From Labrenzia sp. CE80 (GTDB taxonomy: Bacteria; Pseudomonadota; Alphaproteobacteria; Rhizobiales; Stappiaceae): 64,000 nt of DNA. A model generated the notes under the pieces. That model ran no database searches, had not been told where the DNA came from, and saw nothing but the letters and a program-made list of their open reading frames with translations. The DNA is taken from assembly GCF_009650605.1 (NCBI RefSeq), contig NZ_WAJT01000001.1:930001-994000 (forward strand), in the 5' to 3' direction. The translations under genes and the position numbers were made by a program. This document shows positions 9,299-19,445 of the stretch, piece by piece; within the stretch, counting starts at the first letter, position 1; each line of letters starts with the position of its first letter.

Positions 9299-9600
9299 GC
9301 GGACATCTCCTTGGCCAGAGCCTCGAGATCGGGCTTGGGTTCACCAGCCTTGTAGACCTTGACGAACTTGTCGCTCACGGTTTCGCGTACTGCGTTGAAG
9401 AACCGGCCGCAGCCGTGAATGTGGCGCCAGCGTTCGGCATAAAGGCCCTTTGGGTTCTCACGAAGATACAGAAATTCAGCCCATTGTTCGTCGGTCTGTG
9501 TGGACGGATCGGCAGGGCGAATGATGTGGGCTTCGCCGCGGCAGGCAAATTCCGTCTCGGGCCGCTCGACGCCGCAATAGGGACAGTGGATCAAAAGCAT
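9295..9600 (-). CDS. soxD: sarcosine oxidase, delta subunit
   Basis: 101-residue delta subunit. It carries the zinc-site pattern near the N-terminus (HCPYCG, then a C and H further on: FACRGEAH) and the conserved HIHGCGRFFNAVRET. It is a structural zinc subunit of the heterotetramer. It sits between soxB and soxA, 11 bp after soxB, with an ATGA overlap into soxA. Confidence 0.94.
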   Translation of the reverse strand: MLLIHCPYCGVERPETEFACRGEAHIIRPADPSTQTDEQWAEFLYLRENPKGLYAERWRHIHGCGRFFNAVRETVSDKFVKVYKAGEPKPDLEALAKEMSA

Positions 9601-9611
9601 TGCAAAACCCT

Positions 9612-10865
9612 CTAGTGCGCCACGGCGGCGGCGGCAGCTTCGTCGATCAGGCGACCGGTGCGGAAGCGGTCAAGCGTGAACGGAGCGTTGATCGGGTGAG
9701 GTTCGTCCTTGGCGATCGTATGGGCGAAAACATGGCCGGAGCCCGGTGTCGCCTTGAAGCCGCCAGTGCCCCAGCCGCAGTTGACGAACAGGCCGGGAAC
9801 CGGCGTTTTGCCGATGATCGGCGAGCGGTCGGGCGTGTTGTCGACGATGCCGCCCCAGTTCCTGAGCATGCGCATGCGCCGGAACATGGGAAAGAGCTCG
9901 CAGATCGCGTCAATCGTGTGGGTGGTGATGTGGATGCCGCCGGTCTGGCTGTAGGAAACGAATTGGTCCGTTCCCGCGCCGATGACAAGCTCACCCTTGT
10001 CGGACTGTGAAATATAGGCGTGGATCGTGTTAGACATGACTACGCACGGAAATGCCGGCTTTACAGGCTCGGACACCAGCGCCTGCAAGGGATTGGATTC
10101 CAGCGGCATGCGCACGCCGACCATGTCCATGAGGACAGAGGTGTGACCGGCCGCGACCACGCCGATCTTCTTTGCCTTGATGAAGCCCTTGGCGGTCTCG
10201 ACGCCTTCGACGGCACCGTCGATCCCGCGCCGAATTCCAGTGACGGCGCAGTTCTGAATGATATCCACGCCCATGTCGTCAGCCGCGCGGGCATAGCCCC
10301 AGGCTACCGCATCATGACGGGCCGTGCCGCCGACGCGCTGGAGAGCTGCGCCCATGACCGGATAACGGATGTTCTTCTCGATGTTCAGTGGCGGGCAGTA
10401 GTCTTTTGCGGCTTCAGGAGACAGCCATTCATTTTGCACGCCGGCGAGCCGGTTGGCATGAATATGCCGCTTGAAGACCTGAATGTCATGCACCGTATGG
10501 GCCAGCATCATGACGCCGCGGGCGGAGTACATGACGTTGTAGTTCAGGTCTGTCGACAGGCCTTGCCACAGGTTGACCGCATGATTGTAAAGCGCTGCAC
10601 TTTCTTCCCAGAGGTAGTTGGAGCGCACGATGGTCGTGTTGCGGCCCGTGTTGCCGCCACCAAGCCAGCCCTTCTCGATCACGGCGATGTTCTTCATGCC
10701 GTGTTCTTTGGCCAGGTAGTAGGCGGTCGCCAGACCATGGCCACCGGCACCTACAATGACGATGTCATATTCGGCCTTGGGCTCCGGCGCACGCCACTGG
10801 CGGCCCCAGTTCTGATGCGCGTTAAAGGCGTTTTTCGCCAGTTCCAGAAAGGAAAATCGCTTCAC
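9612..10865 (-). CDS. soxB: sarcosine oxidase, beta subunit
   Basis: 417-residue FAD/FMN oxidase subunit. VIVGAGGHGLATAYYLA is the FAD dinucleotide-binding motif. GGTARHDAVAWG contains the histidine that carries covalent FMN in characterised SoxB proteins (family knowledge). It oxidises sarcosine to glycine plus a one-carbon unit and H2O2. I chose the GTG at 10865 because GGAG lies 6 nt upstream and the protein then starts KRFSFLEL at the family's usual length; the frame is open to 10946. First gene of the operon, divergent from frmA. Confidence 0.94.
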   Translation of the reverse strand: MKRFSFLELAKNAFNAHQNWGRQWRAPEPKAEYDIVIVGAGGHGLATAYYLAKEHGMKNIAVIEKGWLGGGNTGRNTTIVRSNYLWEESAALYNHAVNLWQGLSTDLNYNVMYSARGVMMLAHTVHDIQVFKRHIHANRLAGVQNEWLSPEAAKDYCPPLNIEKNIRYPVMGAALQRVGGTARHDAVAWGYARAADDMGVDIIQNCAVTGIRRGIDGAVEGVETAKGFIKAKKIGVVAAGHTSVLMDMVGVRMPLESNPLQALVSEPVKPAFPCVVMSNTIHAYISQSDKGELVIGAGTDQFVSYSQTGGIHITTHTIDAICELFPMFRRMRMLRNWGGIVDNTPDRSPIIGKTPVPGLFVNCGWGTGGFKATPGSGHVFAHTIAKDEPHPINAPFTLDRFRTGRLIDEAAAAAVAH

Positions 10866-11201
10866 TTGCGGCTCCGGGCAATGGGGCAGACCTTGAATGT
10901 GGTCTTTGTCCTTCAAAGGCGTAACGCCGCCCGGTCGTCTGCACAAGGGACTGGACGGCTACTTCGCCATAATCGCCAAAGCTACGGCGGCTCCTCATCG
11001 GTTTCGGTCGCTGACTTGTTCAAATCCGACACAGTGTCATTCTGTCCCACGAGCGGCTTGCACCGGCCGCAATTCCATGGATCAAATCGCGCCGAATGTC
11101 GGAACGGAAACACTGATGGGTTTCCACTTCGATTCTTGTTCGCTATCACCGTGTAAAGAGTTTCTGGAACCACCCCGATTTGAGTCTTGAGGAGTTTGAC
11201 G
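10866..11201. promoter_or_regulatory. divergent promoter region soxB / frmA
   Basis: 336 bp without a credible gene between the two one-carbon operons. It must hold both promoters. A perfect 11-bp palindrome, GACACAGTGTC, lies at 11028-11038 and could be an operator for a shared regulator. This is a visual observation only; no -10/-35 pair stood out. Confidence 0.4.
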
Positions 11202-12314
<1,113 letters not shown>

Positions 12315-12316
12315 TC

Positions 12317-12829
12317 ATGACTGAGCTTGTGGTCCGTCCGATCCGTTCGGCGGACAACGAAGAGATCCTGGACATGCTCCAGCCGGTTTTTGCGGCTGGA
12401 GACACCTATGCCATCGACACGGACATGTCTCGCGCGGAAACGCTGGCCTATTGGACCGGCGGCGGGCATGATGCGTTCGTCGTCGAGGCCACCGAAGACG
12501 GGCGGACGCAGCTTCTGGGCACTTACTACCTGTGCCCGAACCAGAAGGGCGGCGGCGCCCATGTCTGCAACTGCGGTTTTGTTACGTCGGCGGCGGCCAG
12601 AGGCAAGGGCGTTGCCCGAACCATGTTGGAACATGCCTTGAAAACTGCGCCGGAGCGCGGCTTCAGGGCCATGCAGTTCAACTTCGTTGTCTCGACCAAC
12701 ACGCGCGCAATCGCGATCTGGCAAAGTTATGGCTTTGACATCGCGGGTCGGTTGCCGGGCGCCTTCAACCACCCGTCACATGGCTATGTCGATGCTTTGG
12801 TGATGTATAAGGATCTGACCCAGGCGTGA
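12317..12829 (+). CDS. GNAT family N-acetyltransferase
   Basis: 170-residue single-domain acetyltransferase. The acetyl-CoA loop is seen as VTSAAARGKGVARTMLEHAL (RxxGxG/A type), followed by AMQFNFVVSTNTRAIAIWQSYGFDIAGRLPGAF, the usual end of the fold. The start lies 2 bp after the frmA stop and the gene precedes fghA, so it is almost surely co-transcribed with the formaldehyde pathway. Its substrate is unknown. A GNAT inserted between these two genes is not part of the standard pathway. Confidence 0.88.
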   Translation: MTELVVRPIRSADNEEILDMLQPVFAAGDTYAIDTDMSRAETLAYWTGGGHDAFVVEATEDGRTQLLGTYYLCPNQKGGGAHVCNCGFVTSAAARGKGVARTMLEHALKTAPERGFRAMQFNFVVSTNTRAIAIWQSYGFDIAGRLPGAFNHPSHGYVDALVMYKDLTQA

Positions 12830-12864
12830 CCCATTTCCGTTTGCCTCATAGAAAGAGCTGAGCC

Positions 12865-13692
12865 ATGAAAACTGTTTCGGAAAACCGCAGCTTTGGCGGT
12901 GTTCAGGGTGTCTATAGCCACGCATCGAAGGTTTGCGGTGTGGAGATGACCTTTGCGGTCTATATGCCGCCGCAAGCCAGCCAGGGACCGGTGCCGGTGC
13001 TGTGGTATCTCTCCGGTCTGACCTGCACCCATGAGAACGCCATGACAAAGGCCGGCCTTCAGGCTCATGCGGCGGAGTTCGGCGTTGCCTTGGTGTTTCC
13101 CGACACAAGCCCGCGCGGTGAAGGCGTTGCCAACGACGATGCCTATGACCTGGGGCAAGGTGCCGGCTTTTACGTCAATGCAACGCAGGATCCCTGGAAG
13201 CCGCACTTCCAGATGGAAGACTATATCGTTCAAGAGCTTCGCGAGCTGGTGCAGGAAAACTTCGCAGTCACCGAAAGTCACGGCGTGACGGGCCATTCCA
13301 TGGGGGGACATGGTGCCTTGACGCTGGCGATGCGCCACCCGGATCTTTTCGTTTCCTTGTCAGCCTTTGCCCCGATCGCCAATCCGACCCAGTCGGACTG
13401 GGGCCGCAAGCAACTTGGTGCCTACCTTGGCAACGACGAGAGCCTTTGGTCCGCGCATGACTCCACGCTTCTTCTGCACGAGAAGGGCTGGAAGGGCGAT
13501 ATTCTTGTTGATCAGGGTGCAAGTGACCAGTTTCTGGATCTGCTGAAACCGGAAGCGCTGGCCTCCGCGCTCGCCGAGACCAGGACGCCGTCCGTGTTCC
13601 GGATGCAGGAGGGCTATGATCATTCCTACTTCACCGTGTCGACCTTCGGCCGCGATCACGTTGCCTGGCACGCCGAACGCCTGAAATCCTGA
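12865..13692 (+). CDS. fghA: S-formylglutathione hydrolase
   Basis: 275-residue esterase-D-type alpha/beta hydrolase that splits S-formylglutathione into formate and glutathione, the step after FrmA. The nucleophile elbow GHSMGGHGAL is near residue 146, the oxyanion/active-site region is LSGLTCTHENAMTKAG, and the catalytic histidine is in YDHSYFTVSTF near the end. Third gene of the formaldehyde operon. Its stop abuts the convergent acyltransferase gene without a gap. Confidence 0.95.
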   Translation: MKTVSENRSFGGVQGVYSHASKVCGVEMTFAVYMPPQASQGPVPVLWYLSGLTCTHENAMTKAGLQAHAAEFGVALVFPDTSPRGEGVANDDAYDLGQGAGFYVNATQDPWKPHFQMEDYIVQELRELVQENFAVTESHGVTGHSMGGHGALTLAMRHPDLFVSLSAFAPIANPTQSDWGRKQLGAYLGNDESLWSAHDSTLLLHEKGWKGDILVDQGASDQFLDLLKPEALASALAETRTPSVFRMQEGYDHSYFTVSTFGRDHVAWHAERLKS

Positions 13693-14787
13693 TCAGGACA
13701 GGGCCGTTGGGTGTTTTTCGCCAAGGGTTCTTTTGAAATTTGGTGCTAACCTTAGTTCGCTCAGCATGTACCAGTGCTCGATGTTGTCGAGAACGATTGG
13801 TTCGAAGATATCGTTGAAGGCCTGAAGTGTTGGCTTCATGTCGTAGCGCTTGGTCTGGTCGGCGGTGTTTGGTTCAAGCGGCGGCAGGATGTTGAGGTCG
13901 AAATCCGGGCCATTTTGGCGGCGCAGATAAAACGGTACAATCGTGCCTCCTGCCGCGTTTGCCAGCTTGATCGCGACCACCGCGTTGCCTTTGTCCGGTA
14001 AGGGACGGCCGAACGTAGGCATGTGGACCTGATTGTCTCGCACCTCGTCGATGAAGATCGTCAGTGACGTGGCGCCACTGCGCAAGAGCTTGTGAAGGCG
14101 AATGGCGCTGCGCTGGCCGGGTGGAAACAGATACTGGTTTCGACGTTTTCTCAGCCTGTAGACGATGCGGTTGGTGAACCGGTTCGGCTCCGGCTGAAAT
14201 GGCCCGATGCTCGGCGTGGCCAGCCTTTCGTGAATGGCTGTGAACGCTGCTTCCCAGGTTCCCAGATGCATGGACACGAAGATCAACGGCTTGCCAAGTT
14301 CCTGCGCCCGCTCGAGATTTTCCGATCCCTGGACCTGCAAGTGGTCTCCACGCCAAAGGTGGTTGGCCTTGGAGAACTCGGCCATGGTGCGGCCGATATT
14401 GCGCCACCAGCGTTTCAATCCGTCCTGCTGTTCCTGATCGTTGCGACCGAGACTTGACGTTAGTGCATAGAAATTCCGCTCGATCCGCTGGGCGAATATG
14501 CGATTCCTGTATCTCAGCCGTGCCAGGTCGGCGGTCGCATGGCCGAAGGCCGAGACGAAGCGCGCGGGCAGTCGCGCAAGCAGCTCGTGAAAGACGGTGT
14601 TGAGAAGACCGTCAACAGGATGCGTAATCCAGTATCGCCGTGCTGCGGTTCGCTGATCTCCCACGGGTCCGTAGATAGCCCGCGCCGGAGGGGCGGGGGG
14701 CTCTTCCGGCATGGTTTCACAGAAGGGAATGGTCTCAAGCCGCAGTCCGCTCCTCTGGTCAGCGTTCTCCTGCTTTGAAAGCGTCAT
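13693..14787 (-). CDS. LpxL/HtrB-like lysophospholipid or lipid A acyltransferase
   Basis: 364-residue member of the bacterial lipid A acyltransferase family (LPLAT). The catalytic H-x4-E is visible as HLGTWE at residues 174-179, followed by a positively charged segment and GRPLPDKGNAVVAIKLANAAGGTIVPFYLRR. It would transfer an acyl chain to a lipid A precursor or related lipid at the inner membrane. The start overlaps the P450 stop by 4 bp (ATGA), so the two are translationally coupled. The N-terminal 45 residues are polar and proline-rich, longer than in E. coli LpxL. Specificity is open: secondary lipid A acylation or ornithine-lipid-like acylation. Confidence 0.82.
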   Translation of the reverse strand: MTLSKQENADQRSGLRLETIPFCETMPEEPPAPPARAIYGPVGDQRTAARRYWITHPVDGLLNTVFHELLARLPARFVSAFGHATADLARLRYRNRIFAQRIERNFYALTSSLGRNDQEQQDGLKRWWRNIGRTMAEFSKANHLWRGDHLQVQGSENLERAQELGKPLIFVSMHLGTWEAAFTAIHERLATPSIGPFQPEPNRFTNRIVYRLRKRRNQYLFPPGQRSAIRLHKLLRSGATSLTIFIDEVRDNQVHMPTFGRPLPDKGNAVVAIKLANAAGGTIVPFYLRRQNGPDFDLNILPPLEPNTADQTKRYDMKPTLQAFNDIFEPIVLDNIEHWYMLSELRLAPNFKRTLGEKHPTALS

Positions 14788-16256
14788 GCGGCCCGGGTTT
14801 GCAGCAACATTGGCAGATCCGCGCCGGGGCGAAGTGTCAGGCGGGCAACCGGCTGTACGTCCGTTCCCGGCTTGAGCTTGGGCTCAAACTTCCGTGCCAA
14901 GATGGCCAGGCTGAGTATGGCTTCGGTCATGCCGAATTGCAGACCGGCGCAGATCCGCGGACCGATGGAGAAGGGCACATAGCCGTATTTGTTCGGGCGT
15001 TTGGATTTCTGCAGGAAGCGCTCCGGCCAGAAGGCGTCAGGTTTGCTCCACAGAACCGGATTGCGATGCATGAGCCACGGCACCACCATGACCAGGGAGC
15101 CCTTGGGGATCGCCTTGCCGCCGATTTCGGTGTCTTCCATGGCTTCACGTGCCAGGATCGGCACAGGCGGATAGAGCCGCAGCGTTTCCTCGATCACCGC
15201 CTTGGTGTAGGGCAAGTCAGCCACATCCTTGAAGGTCGGCGTTTTGTCGCCCAGGACCGTGTCGATCTCCAGATGAAGCTTCGCGGCTGTTGCCGGCGAC
15301 TGTGACAGGAGATACCACGCCCAAGCGAGGGTGTTGGCGGTGGTTTCATGTCCTGCCATGAAAATAACGGCAGCTTCATTGCGGATGGCATCGCGGCTCA
15401 GCGGTTCGCCGTTTTCATCGCGCGCTTCCAAGAGACCACCGATGACCGAGGCCTCGCCGGCGTCCTTTTGGGCGCTGTAGCTGTCGATGATCTCGTCGAG
15501 AACCTTCAGGATCCGGTCTTTTGATTTCCGGATCGCACGCCCCCGGAACCGCGGCAGCCATTCCGGCAAGCCGAACATGGAAATCAGATCGATCTGATCG
15601 ATGTGGCGCTGATAGTCCGAGAAGCCTTCAACCACCTCGCTGGCGTAGTTGGCGCCCAGATTTCTGCCGAAAATGGTGCGGGAGATGATTTCTGCAGTGA
15701 GATGAGCCATTTCCTCAAGGGCGTCGATCTCCGCGCCATCGGGAAGAGAGGCCCACTCGTCGCGCTTCTCAATGATAGTATCGACCATGATCGGCGCGAA
15801 ACCTGGAACGCGGGAGCCGTGGATGATCGGTGCCACGACCTTGCGCCGCTTGGCCCAAGTGTCTGTGTCGCTGACAAAAAGTCCGTCGCCGAGAAGAGGT
15901 TCCAGTGCGTGGCGCATCTGAGGGCTTTTGCGCTGCAGGGCACGGTGGTTGGACTGGAAGGCTTCCCGCACGACATCGGGGCGGTTGCAGATTACCAACT
16001 CACGGGTAAAAACCCGTGTACTTCTCAAACGGCTTTGAAAGTCACCCATGCCCCAGATGGACAGGAAGTTCTTCTTTGCCATTCCGATCAGTGTCCATAT
16101 CGGTGGCATCTGCTCGTAGCGGAACGGGTAAGGAGGCACAAAAGCCTCTGTTTTCTCGGCGCTTTTGGGCGAAACGGAAACAGTCAACTGAGTTCCTTTT
16201 GAAAGTCCTTCGTCGGCAATTGGCAGAGTCATATCGTCAAACTTCACCGATGGCAC
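14784..16256 (-). CDS. cytochrome P450
   Basis: Soluble bacterial P450 of up to 490 residues. The I-helix oxygen-activation motif AGHETTANT is near residue 300, the K-helix ExxR is ETLRLYPPVP near residue 357, and the heme loop FSIGPRICAG has the thiolate cysteine near residue 435. The sequence style resembles CYP102/CYP4-like fatty-acid hydroxylases, but without a fused reductase. A start at 16232 (MTLPIADEG) is possible. The overlap with the LpxL-like acyltransferase suggests a lipid or fatty-acyl substrate (inference). No ferredoxin or reductase gene is adjacent. Confidence 0.93.
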   Translation of the reverse strand: MPSVKFDDMTLPIADEGLSKGTQLTVSVSPKSAEKTEAFVPPYPFRYEQMPPIWTLIGMAKKNFLSIWGMGDFQSRLRSTRVFTRELVICNRPDVVREAFQSNHRALQRKSPQMRHALEPLLGDGLFVSDTDTWAKRRKVVAPIIHGSRVPGFAPIMVDTIIEKRDEWASLPDGAEIDALEEMAHLTAEIISRTIFGRNLGANYASEVVEGFSDYQRHIDQIDLISMFGLPEWLPRFRGRAIRKSKDRILKVLDEIIDSYSAQKDAGEASVIGGLLEARDENGEPLSRDAIRNEAAVIFMAGHETTANTLAWAWYLLSQSPATAAKLHLEIDTVLGDKTPTFKDVADLPYTKAVIEETLRLYPPVPILAREAMEDTEIGGKAIPKGSLVMVVPWLMHRNPVLWSKPDAFWPERFLQKSKRPNKYGYVPFSIGPRICAGLQFGMTEAILSLAILARKFEPKLKPGTDVQPVARLTLRPGADLPMLLQTRAA

Positions 16257-16289
16257 CCCTGTTTGTTGACTGGAGTGCCTAGTGGCCGC

Positions 16290-16691
16290 CTAGCGCGCAC
16301 GGACACGCAGGGCAGAAAGAGCCAGAGCAACCCACCCCAGGATCAACATCATCCCGCCCGTTGGTGCGGACATGGGGAACAGCCGCTGATCGAGAAAGGC
16401 GCGAAACAGAAGGTCGCCGCAAAAGAGCGCAAGTCCGATCGTCATGAGAAGAAGGCCGAAGGGAAGAAACGGGATGCGCCTAACCTGGGCCAGCGCCGAG
16501 ATCGCAAGGAAAGCAGGGGCGTGGAACAGCAGCATCTCGGCAGCCGTGCCCACAAGACCGGTGGTGTCGATATGGGCAGAAGCCGCCATCAACATGACAC
16601 CGGCTGCGCCGAACAGACCTCCAAGAACAAGGGCGATGCGCATGATTGTCGAAGTTGGCTCATCTGGCGCGCTCACGGTTCGGTGGCTCAT
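16290..16691 (-). CDS. DUF423 family membrane protein
   Basis: 133-residue protein with four hydrophobic segments. GGLFGAAGVMLMAASAH near the N-terminus and the closing PTGGMMLILGWVALALSAL are characteristic of the small DUF423 (YgdD-like) inner-membrane family of unknown function. The start at 16691 is preferred because AAGGA lies 7 nt upstream; the frame is open to 16733. Confidence 0.85.
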   Translation of the reverse strand: MSHRTVSAPDEPTSTIMRIALVLGGLFGAAGVMLMAASAHIDTTGLVGTAAEMLLFHAPAFLAISALAQVRRIPFLPFGLLLMTIGLALFCGDLLFRAFLDQRLFPMSAPTGGMMLILGWVALALSALRVRAR

Positions 16692-16781
16692 CATCAAGTC
16701 CTTGTAGCTTGTCTTGTCCCGGACGAGGAGCAAGGCGTGGCCCGCTCTTCGCCCGATCTTGCTATCAGTCTTGCATGAAGC

Positions 16782-18824
16782 CTATGCGGCCAAACCGCGC
16801 TTGGTCAAAAGTGCGTTGATTTCCGGCGCGCGGCCGCGGAAGGCCTTGTAGGTTTGCGCAGGGTCGGGACGTCCTCCAGCAGAATAGATATGTGTGTAGA
16901 GTTTCTCTGCCGTCTCCGGATCAAAAATGTCGCCCTTTTCCTCAAAAGCGCCAAAGGCATCGGCATCCATTACCTCCGACCACATGTAGCTGTAATATCC
17001 TGCAGAGTAGCCATCACCTGCAAAGGCATGGGCGAAGTGCGGCACCCGGTGGCGCATGGTGATCGCATCCGGCATGTCGATTGCCTGCAGGGTCTTCTTT
17101 TCGAAGTCGGTCACATCAAGATCGCCTGCCTCGTCTAAGAGGTGAATTTCAAGATCGACAAGGGCACAGGCCGTGTATTCGACCGTCGCAAAACCCTGAT
17201 TGAAATTCTCGGCTGCCAGCAGCTTGTCCAGAAGGGCTTTTGGCATGGCTTCGCCCGTCTTGTAGTGGACAGAGAAGCGCGACAGGACTTCAGGCTCCGA
17301 CAACCAGTGTTCGTAGAGCTGCGAGGGCAGTTCCACGAAGTCGCGCGCCACACCTGTGCCTGAGATGATCGGGTAGGTGACATTCGACAAGAGCCCGTGG
17401 AGGCCATGGCCGAATTCGTGGAACAGGGTCCGTGCGTCATCAAAGGTCAGAAGCGTCGCTTCACCGGGCGCGCCCTTGGAGAAGTTCATCACATTGACGA
17501 TGATCGGCGAGACCTCGCCATCCAGCCTATGCTGGGAGCGGAAAGCGCTCATCCAGGCTCCTGACCGCTTTGAAGCGCGCGCGAAATAATCGCCCAGGAA
17601 CAATCCAACATGCTTGCCGTTCCGGTCCTTGACCTCGAAGACGCGCACGTCGGGGTGATAGGTCGGCAGGCCATGCTTTTCCTCAAAGCTCAGGCCGAAC
17701 AGGCGGGTTGCCGTGTCGAAAGCTGCCTCGATGATCTTGTCGAGCTGGAGGTAGGGCTTCAACTCGGTTTCATCGAGATCGAATTCGGCCTTGCGTACCT
17801 TTTCGGCGTAGTGACGCCAGTCCCAGGGGGCGATTTTGAAGTTTCCGCCTTCGGACCGTGCCATGTCTGCGAGCTTTTCTTCCTCTTCGCGGGCCCGCTT
17901 GAGGGCGGGCGTCCAGACCTTGGTCAGGAGCTCGCGAACAGCTTCTGGCGTTTTCGCCATCGTATCGTCGAGTTTGAAGTGGGCGAAACTGTCGAAGCCC
18001 AGCAATTTCGCTTTTTCTGCGCGCAGAGCGACTGTCTTGGAGACAATCTCGCGGTTGTCGGTTTCACCACCGCCTTCTCCGCGGCCGGACCAGGCCTTGA
18101 AAGCGGTTTCGCGCAAGGGCCGGTTGGTCGAGAACTGCAGGAAGGGCTCGATGGATGAGCGCGACAACGTGATGACGTACTTGCCCTCAAGCCCGCGTTC
18201 TGCGGCAGCTTCCGCCGCCGCTGCGATCAGGAAGTCGGGCAGACCGGCCAGGTCTTCCTTGCTTTCTAGAACAAGCTTGTAGTCGGCTTCGTCTTTCAGG
18301 ACGTTCTGGGCAAATTGAGTGCCGATACTGGCGAGGTTTTGCGAGATCTCTGCCATGCGGGATTTGCCGGCCGCATCAAGCCCGGCTCCTGCGCGCTGGA
18401 ACATGGTGTGGTACCGCTCCAGAACACGAGCCTGCTCTTCATCAAGGCCAAGCTCGTTGCGCTGACTCCAAAGTGATGCAATCCGCTGAAAAAGCGCTTC
18501 ATTTTGAAAGGTTTCCGACCCGTGCTTTGCGAACTTGGGCGCCATTTCGCGTTCGATTGCCTGAAGGTCAGGATTGGTATGGGCGCCGCTGAGATTGTAG
18601 AAGGTTCGCGCGGCACGGGTCAGCAATTCGCCGGACGCTTCCAACGCACGAATGGTGTTGTCAAAGGTCGGCGTTTCCGTGTTGTCGGCGATTGCGTTGA
18701 TTTCAGCGCGCGCTTGCGTCATGGCCGTTTCGAACGCCTCGGTGAAATGGGCCGGCTCGATTTCCGAGAACGGCGGCAGTTCGAACGGGGTGTTCCATTC
18801 GGTCAGAAGCGGATTTACGGTCAT
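16782..18824 (-). CDS. M3 family oligopeptidase (oligopeptidase A / Dcp type)
   Basis: 680-residue zinc metallopeptidase. The active site HEFGHGLHGLLS lies near residue 471, and a downstream glutamate-containing helix completes the metal site. Length and the ending (GGRPDPAQTYKAFRGRAPEINALL) match PrlC/Dcp. It degrades short peptides, including cleaved signal peptides, in the cytosol; no signal peptide is seen. A good GAGGA site precedes the ATG. Downstream of the AAA-ATPase gene on the same strand. Confidence 0.95.
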   Translation of the reverse strand: MTVNPLLTEWNTPFELPPFSEIEPAHFTEAFETAMTQARAEINAIADNTETPTFDNTIRALEASGELLTRAARTFYNLSGAHTNPDLQAIEREMAPKFAKHGSETFQNEALFQRIASLWSQRNELGLDEEQARVLERYHTMFQRAGAGLDAAGKSRMAEISQNLASIGTQFAQNVLKDEADYKLVLESKEDLAGLPDFLIAAAAEAAAERGLEGKYVITLSRSSIEPFLQFSTNRPLRETAFKAWSGRGEGGGETDNREIVSKTVALRAEKAKLLGFDSFAHFKLDDTMAKTPEAVRELLTKVWTPALKRAREEEEKLADMARSEGGNFKIAPWDWRHYAEKVRKAEFDLDETELKPYLQLDKIIEAAFDTATRLFGLSFEEKHGLPTYHPDVRVFEVKDRNGKHVGLFLGDYFARASKRSGAWMSAFRSQHRLDGEVSPIIVNVMNFSKGAPGEATLLTFDDARTLFHEFGHGLHGLLSNVTYPIISGTGVARDFVELPSQLYEHWLSEPEVLSRFSVHYKTGEAMPKALLDKLLAAENFNQGFATVEYTACALVDLEIHLLDEAGDLDVTDFEKKTLQAIDMPDAITMRHRVPHFAHAFAGDGYSAGYYSYMWSEVMDADAFGAFEEKGDIFDPETAEKLYTHIYSAGGRPDPAQTYKAFRGRAPEINALLTKRGLAA

Positions 18825-18896
18825 GACGTCCTCAAGGGCTTTATTTGAATTTCAAAGAGATATGGCGTGGATCGGGGCGTGTTCCAAGGGGAAAGC

Positions 18897-19442
18897 TCAA
18901 GCGTCCATCTGATCAAGTTCATTTAGGAGCATGTCAGTGCGTTCAGTGATCGAAGTCTTGGGCAGGAGTGTGACCTGATAACCAAGAGACTGAAAGAAGG
19001 ACAGGAGGTGCTCATATTCAAGAGCCGCTTCCTCAAATGAAGCCTTGCGCTCACTGTCATTGACGAAAATCTCCTGCCAAGGAGGGGTTAGGAAGACGGT
19101 TTGGTCATAGGACATGGCGTGCAAGGCTGCGCTGAGATCGACTGGTACTGGGATCTGTTTCATTTCCAGATAGGCCGCGAGATCGATCAGGGAGCGGTCC
19201 AGAAAGACGCGGCGCTTCTGATTTGGCAGCTTCGCCAGATCCCGCATGTGAAGATCGCAGCAGGCGCGGCAGAAGGCCAGTGGATCGATCCAGGGCAGGG
19301 CGCTCGAGTTCGTTTCGAGTGCATCAGCGACCACTCGCCGCCCAGCTTCCGGCACCACGGCGAAGCCACGGTCTCTCAATTCATTCAAGATGGCGGACTT
19401 TCCGCCGCCCGAGCAGCCGGAAAGAATGAAGAGGCTCGGCAT
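18897..19442 (-). CDS. AAA-family ATPase/kinase-like protein
   Basis: 181-residue P-loop NTPase. Walker A is at residues 9-16 (GCSGGGKS), right after the first beta strand. The following region (FAVVPEAGRRVV) and the RSLIDLAAYLE segment resemble the small AAA_28 ATPase/kinase group. The function is unknown; predicted kinases or nucleotide-binding chaperones are both possible. It sits 3 bp after the DUF2306 gene, so it is probably co-transcribed. Confidence 0.8.
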   Translation of the reverse strand: MPSLFILSGCSGGGKSAILNELRDRGFAVVPEAGRRVVADALETNSSALPWIDPLAFCRACCDLHMRDLAKLPNQKRRVFLDRSLIDLAAYLEMKQIPVPVDLSAALHAMSYDQTVFLTPPWQEIFVNDSERKASFEEAALEYEHLLSFFQSLGYQVTLLPKTSITERTDMLLNELDQMDA

Positions 19443-19445
19443 AGG

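Noticed and set aside
10020..11156. A 378-residue open frame antisense to soxB
   Set aside because: It opposes the conserved SoxB and ends inside the promoter region; no family pattern.
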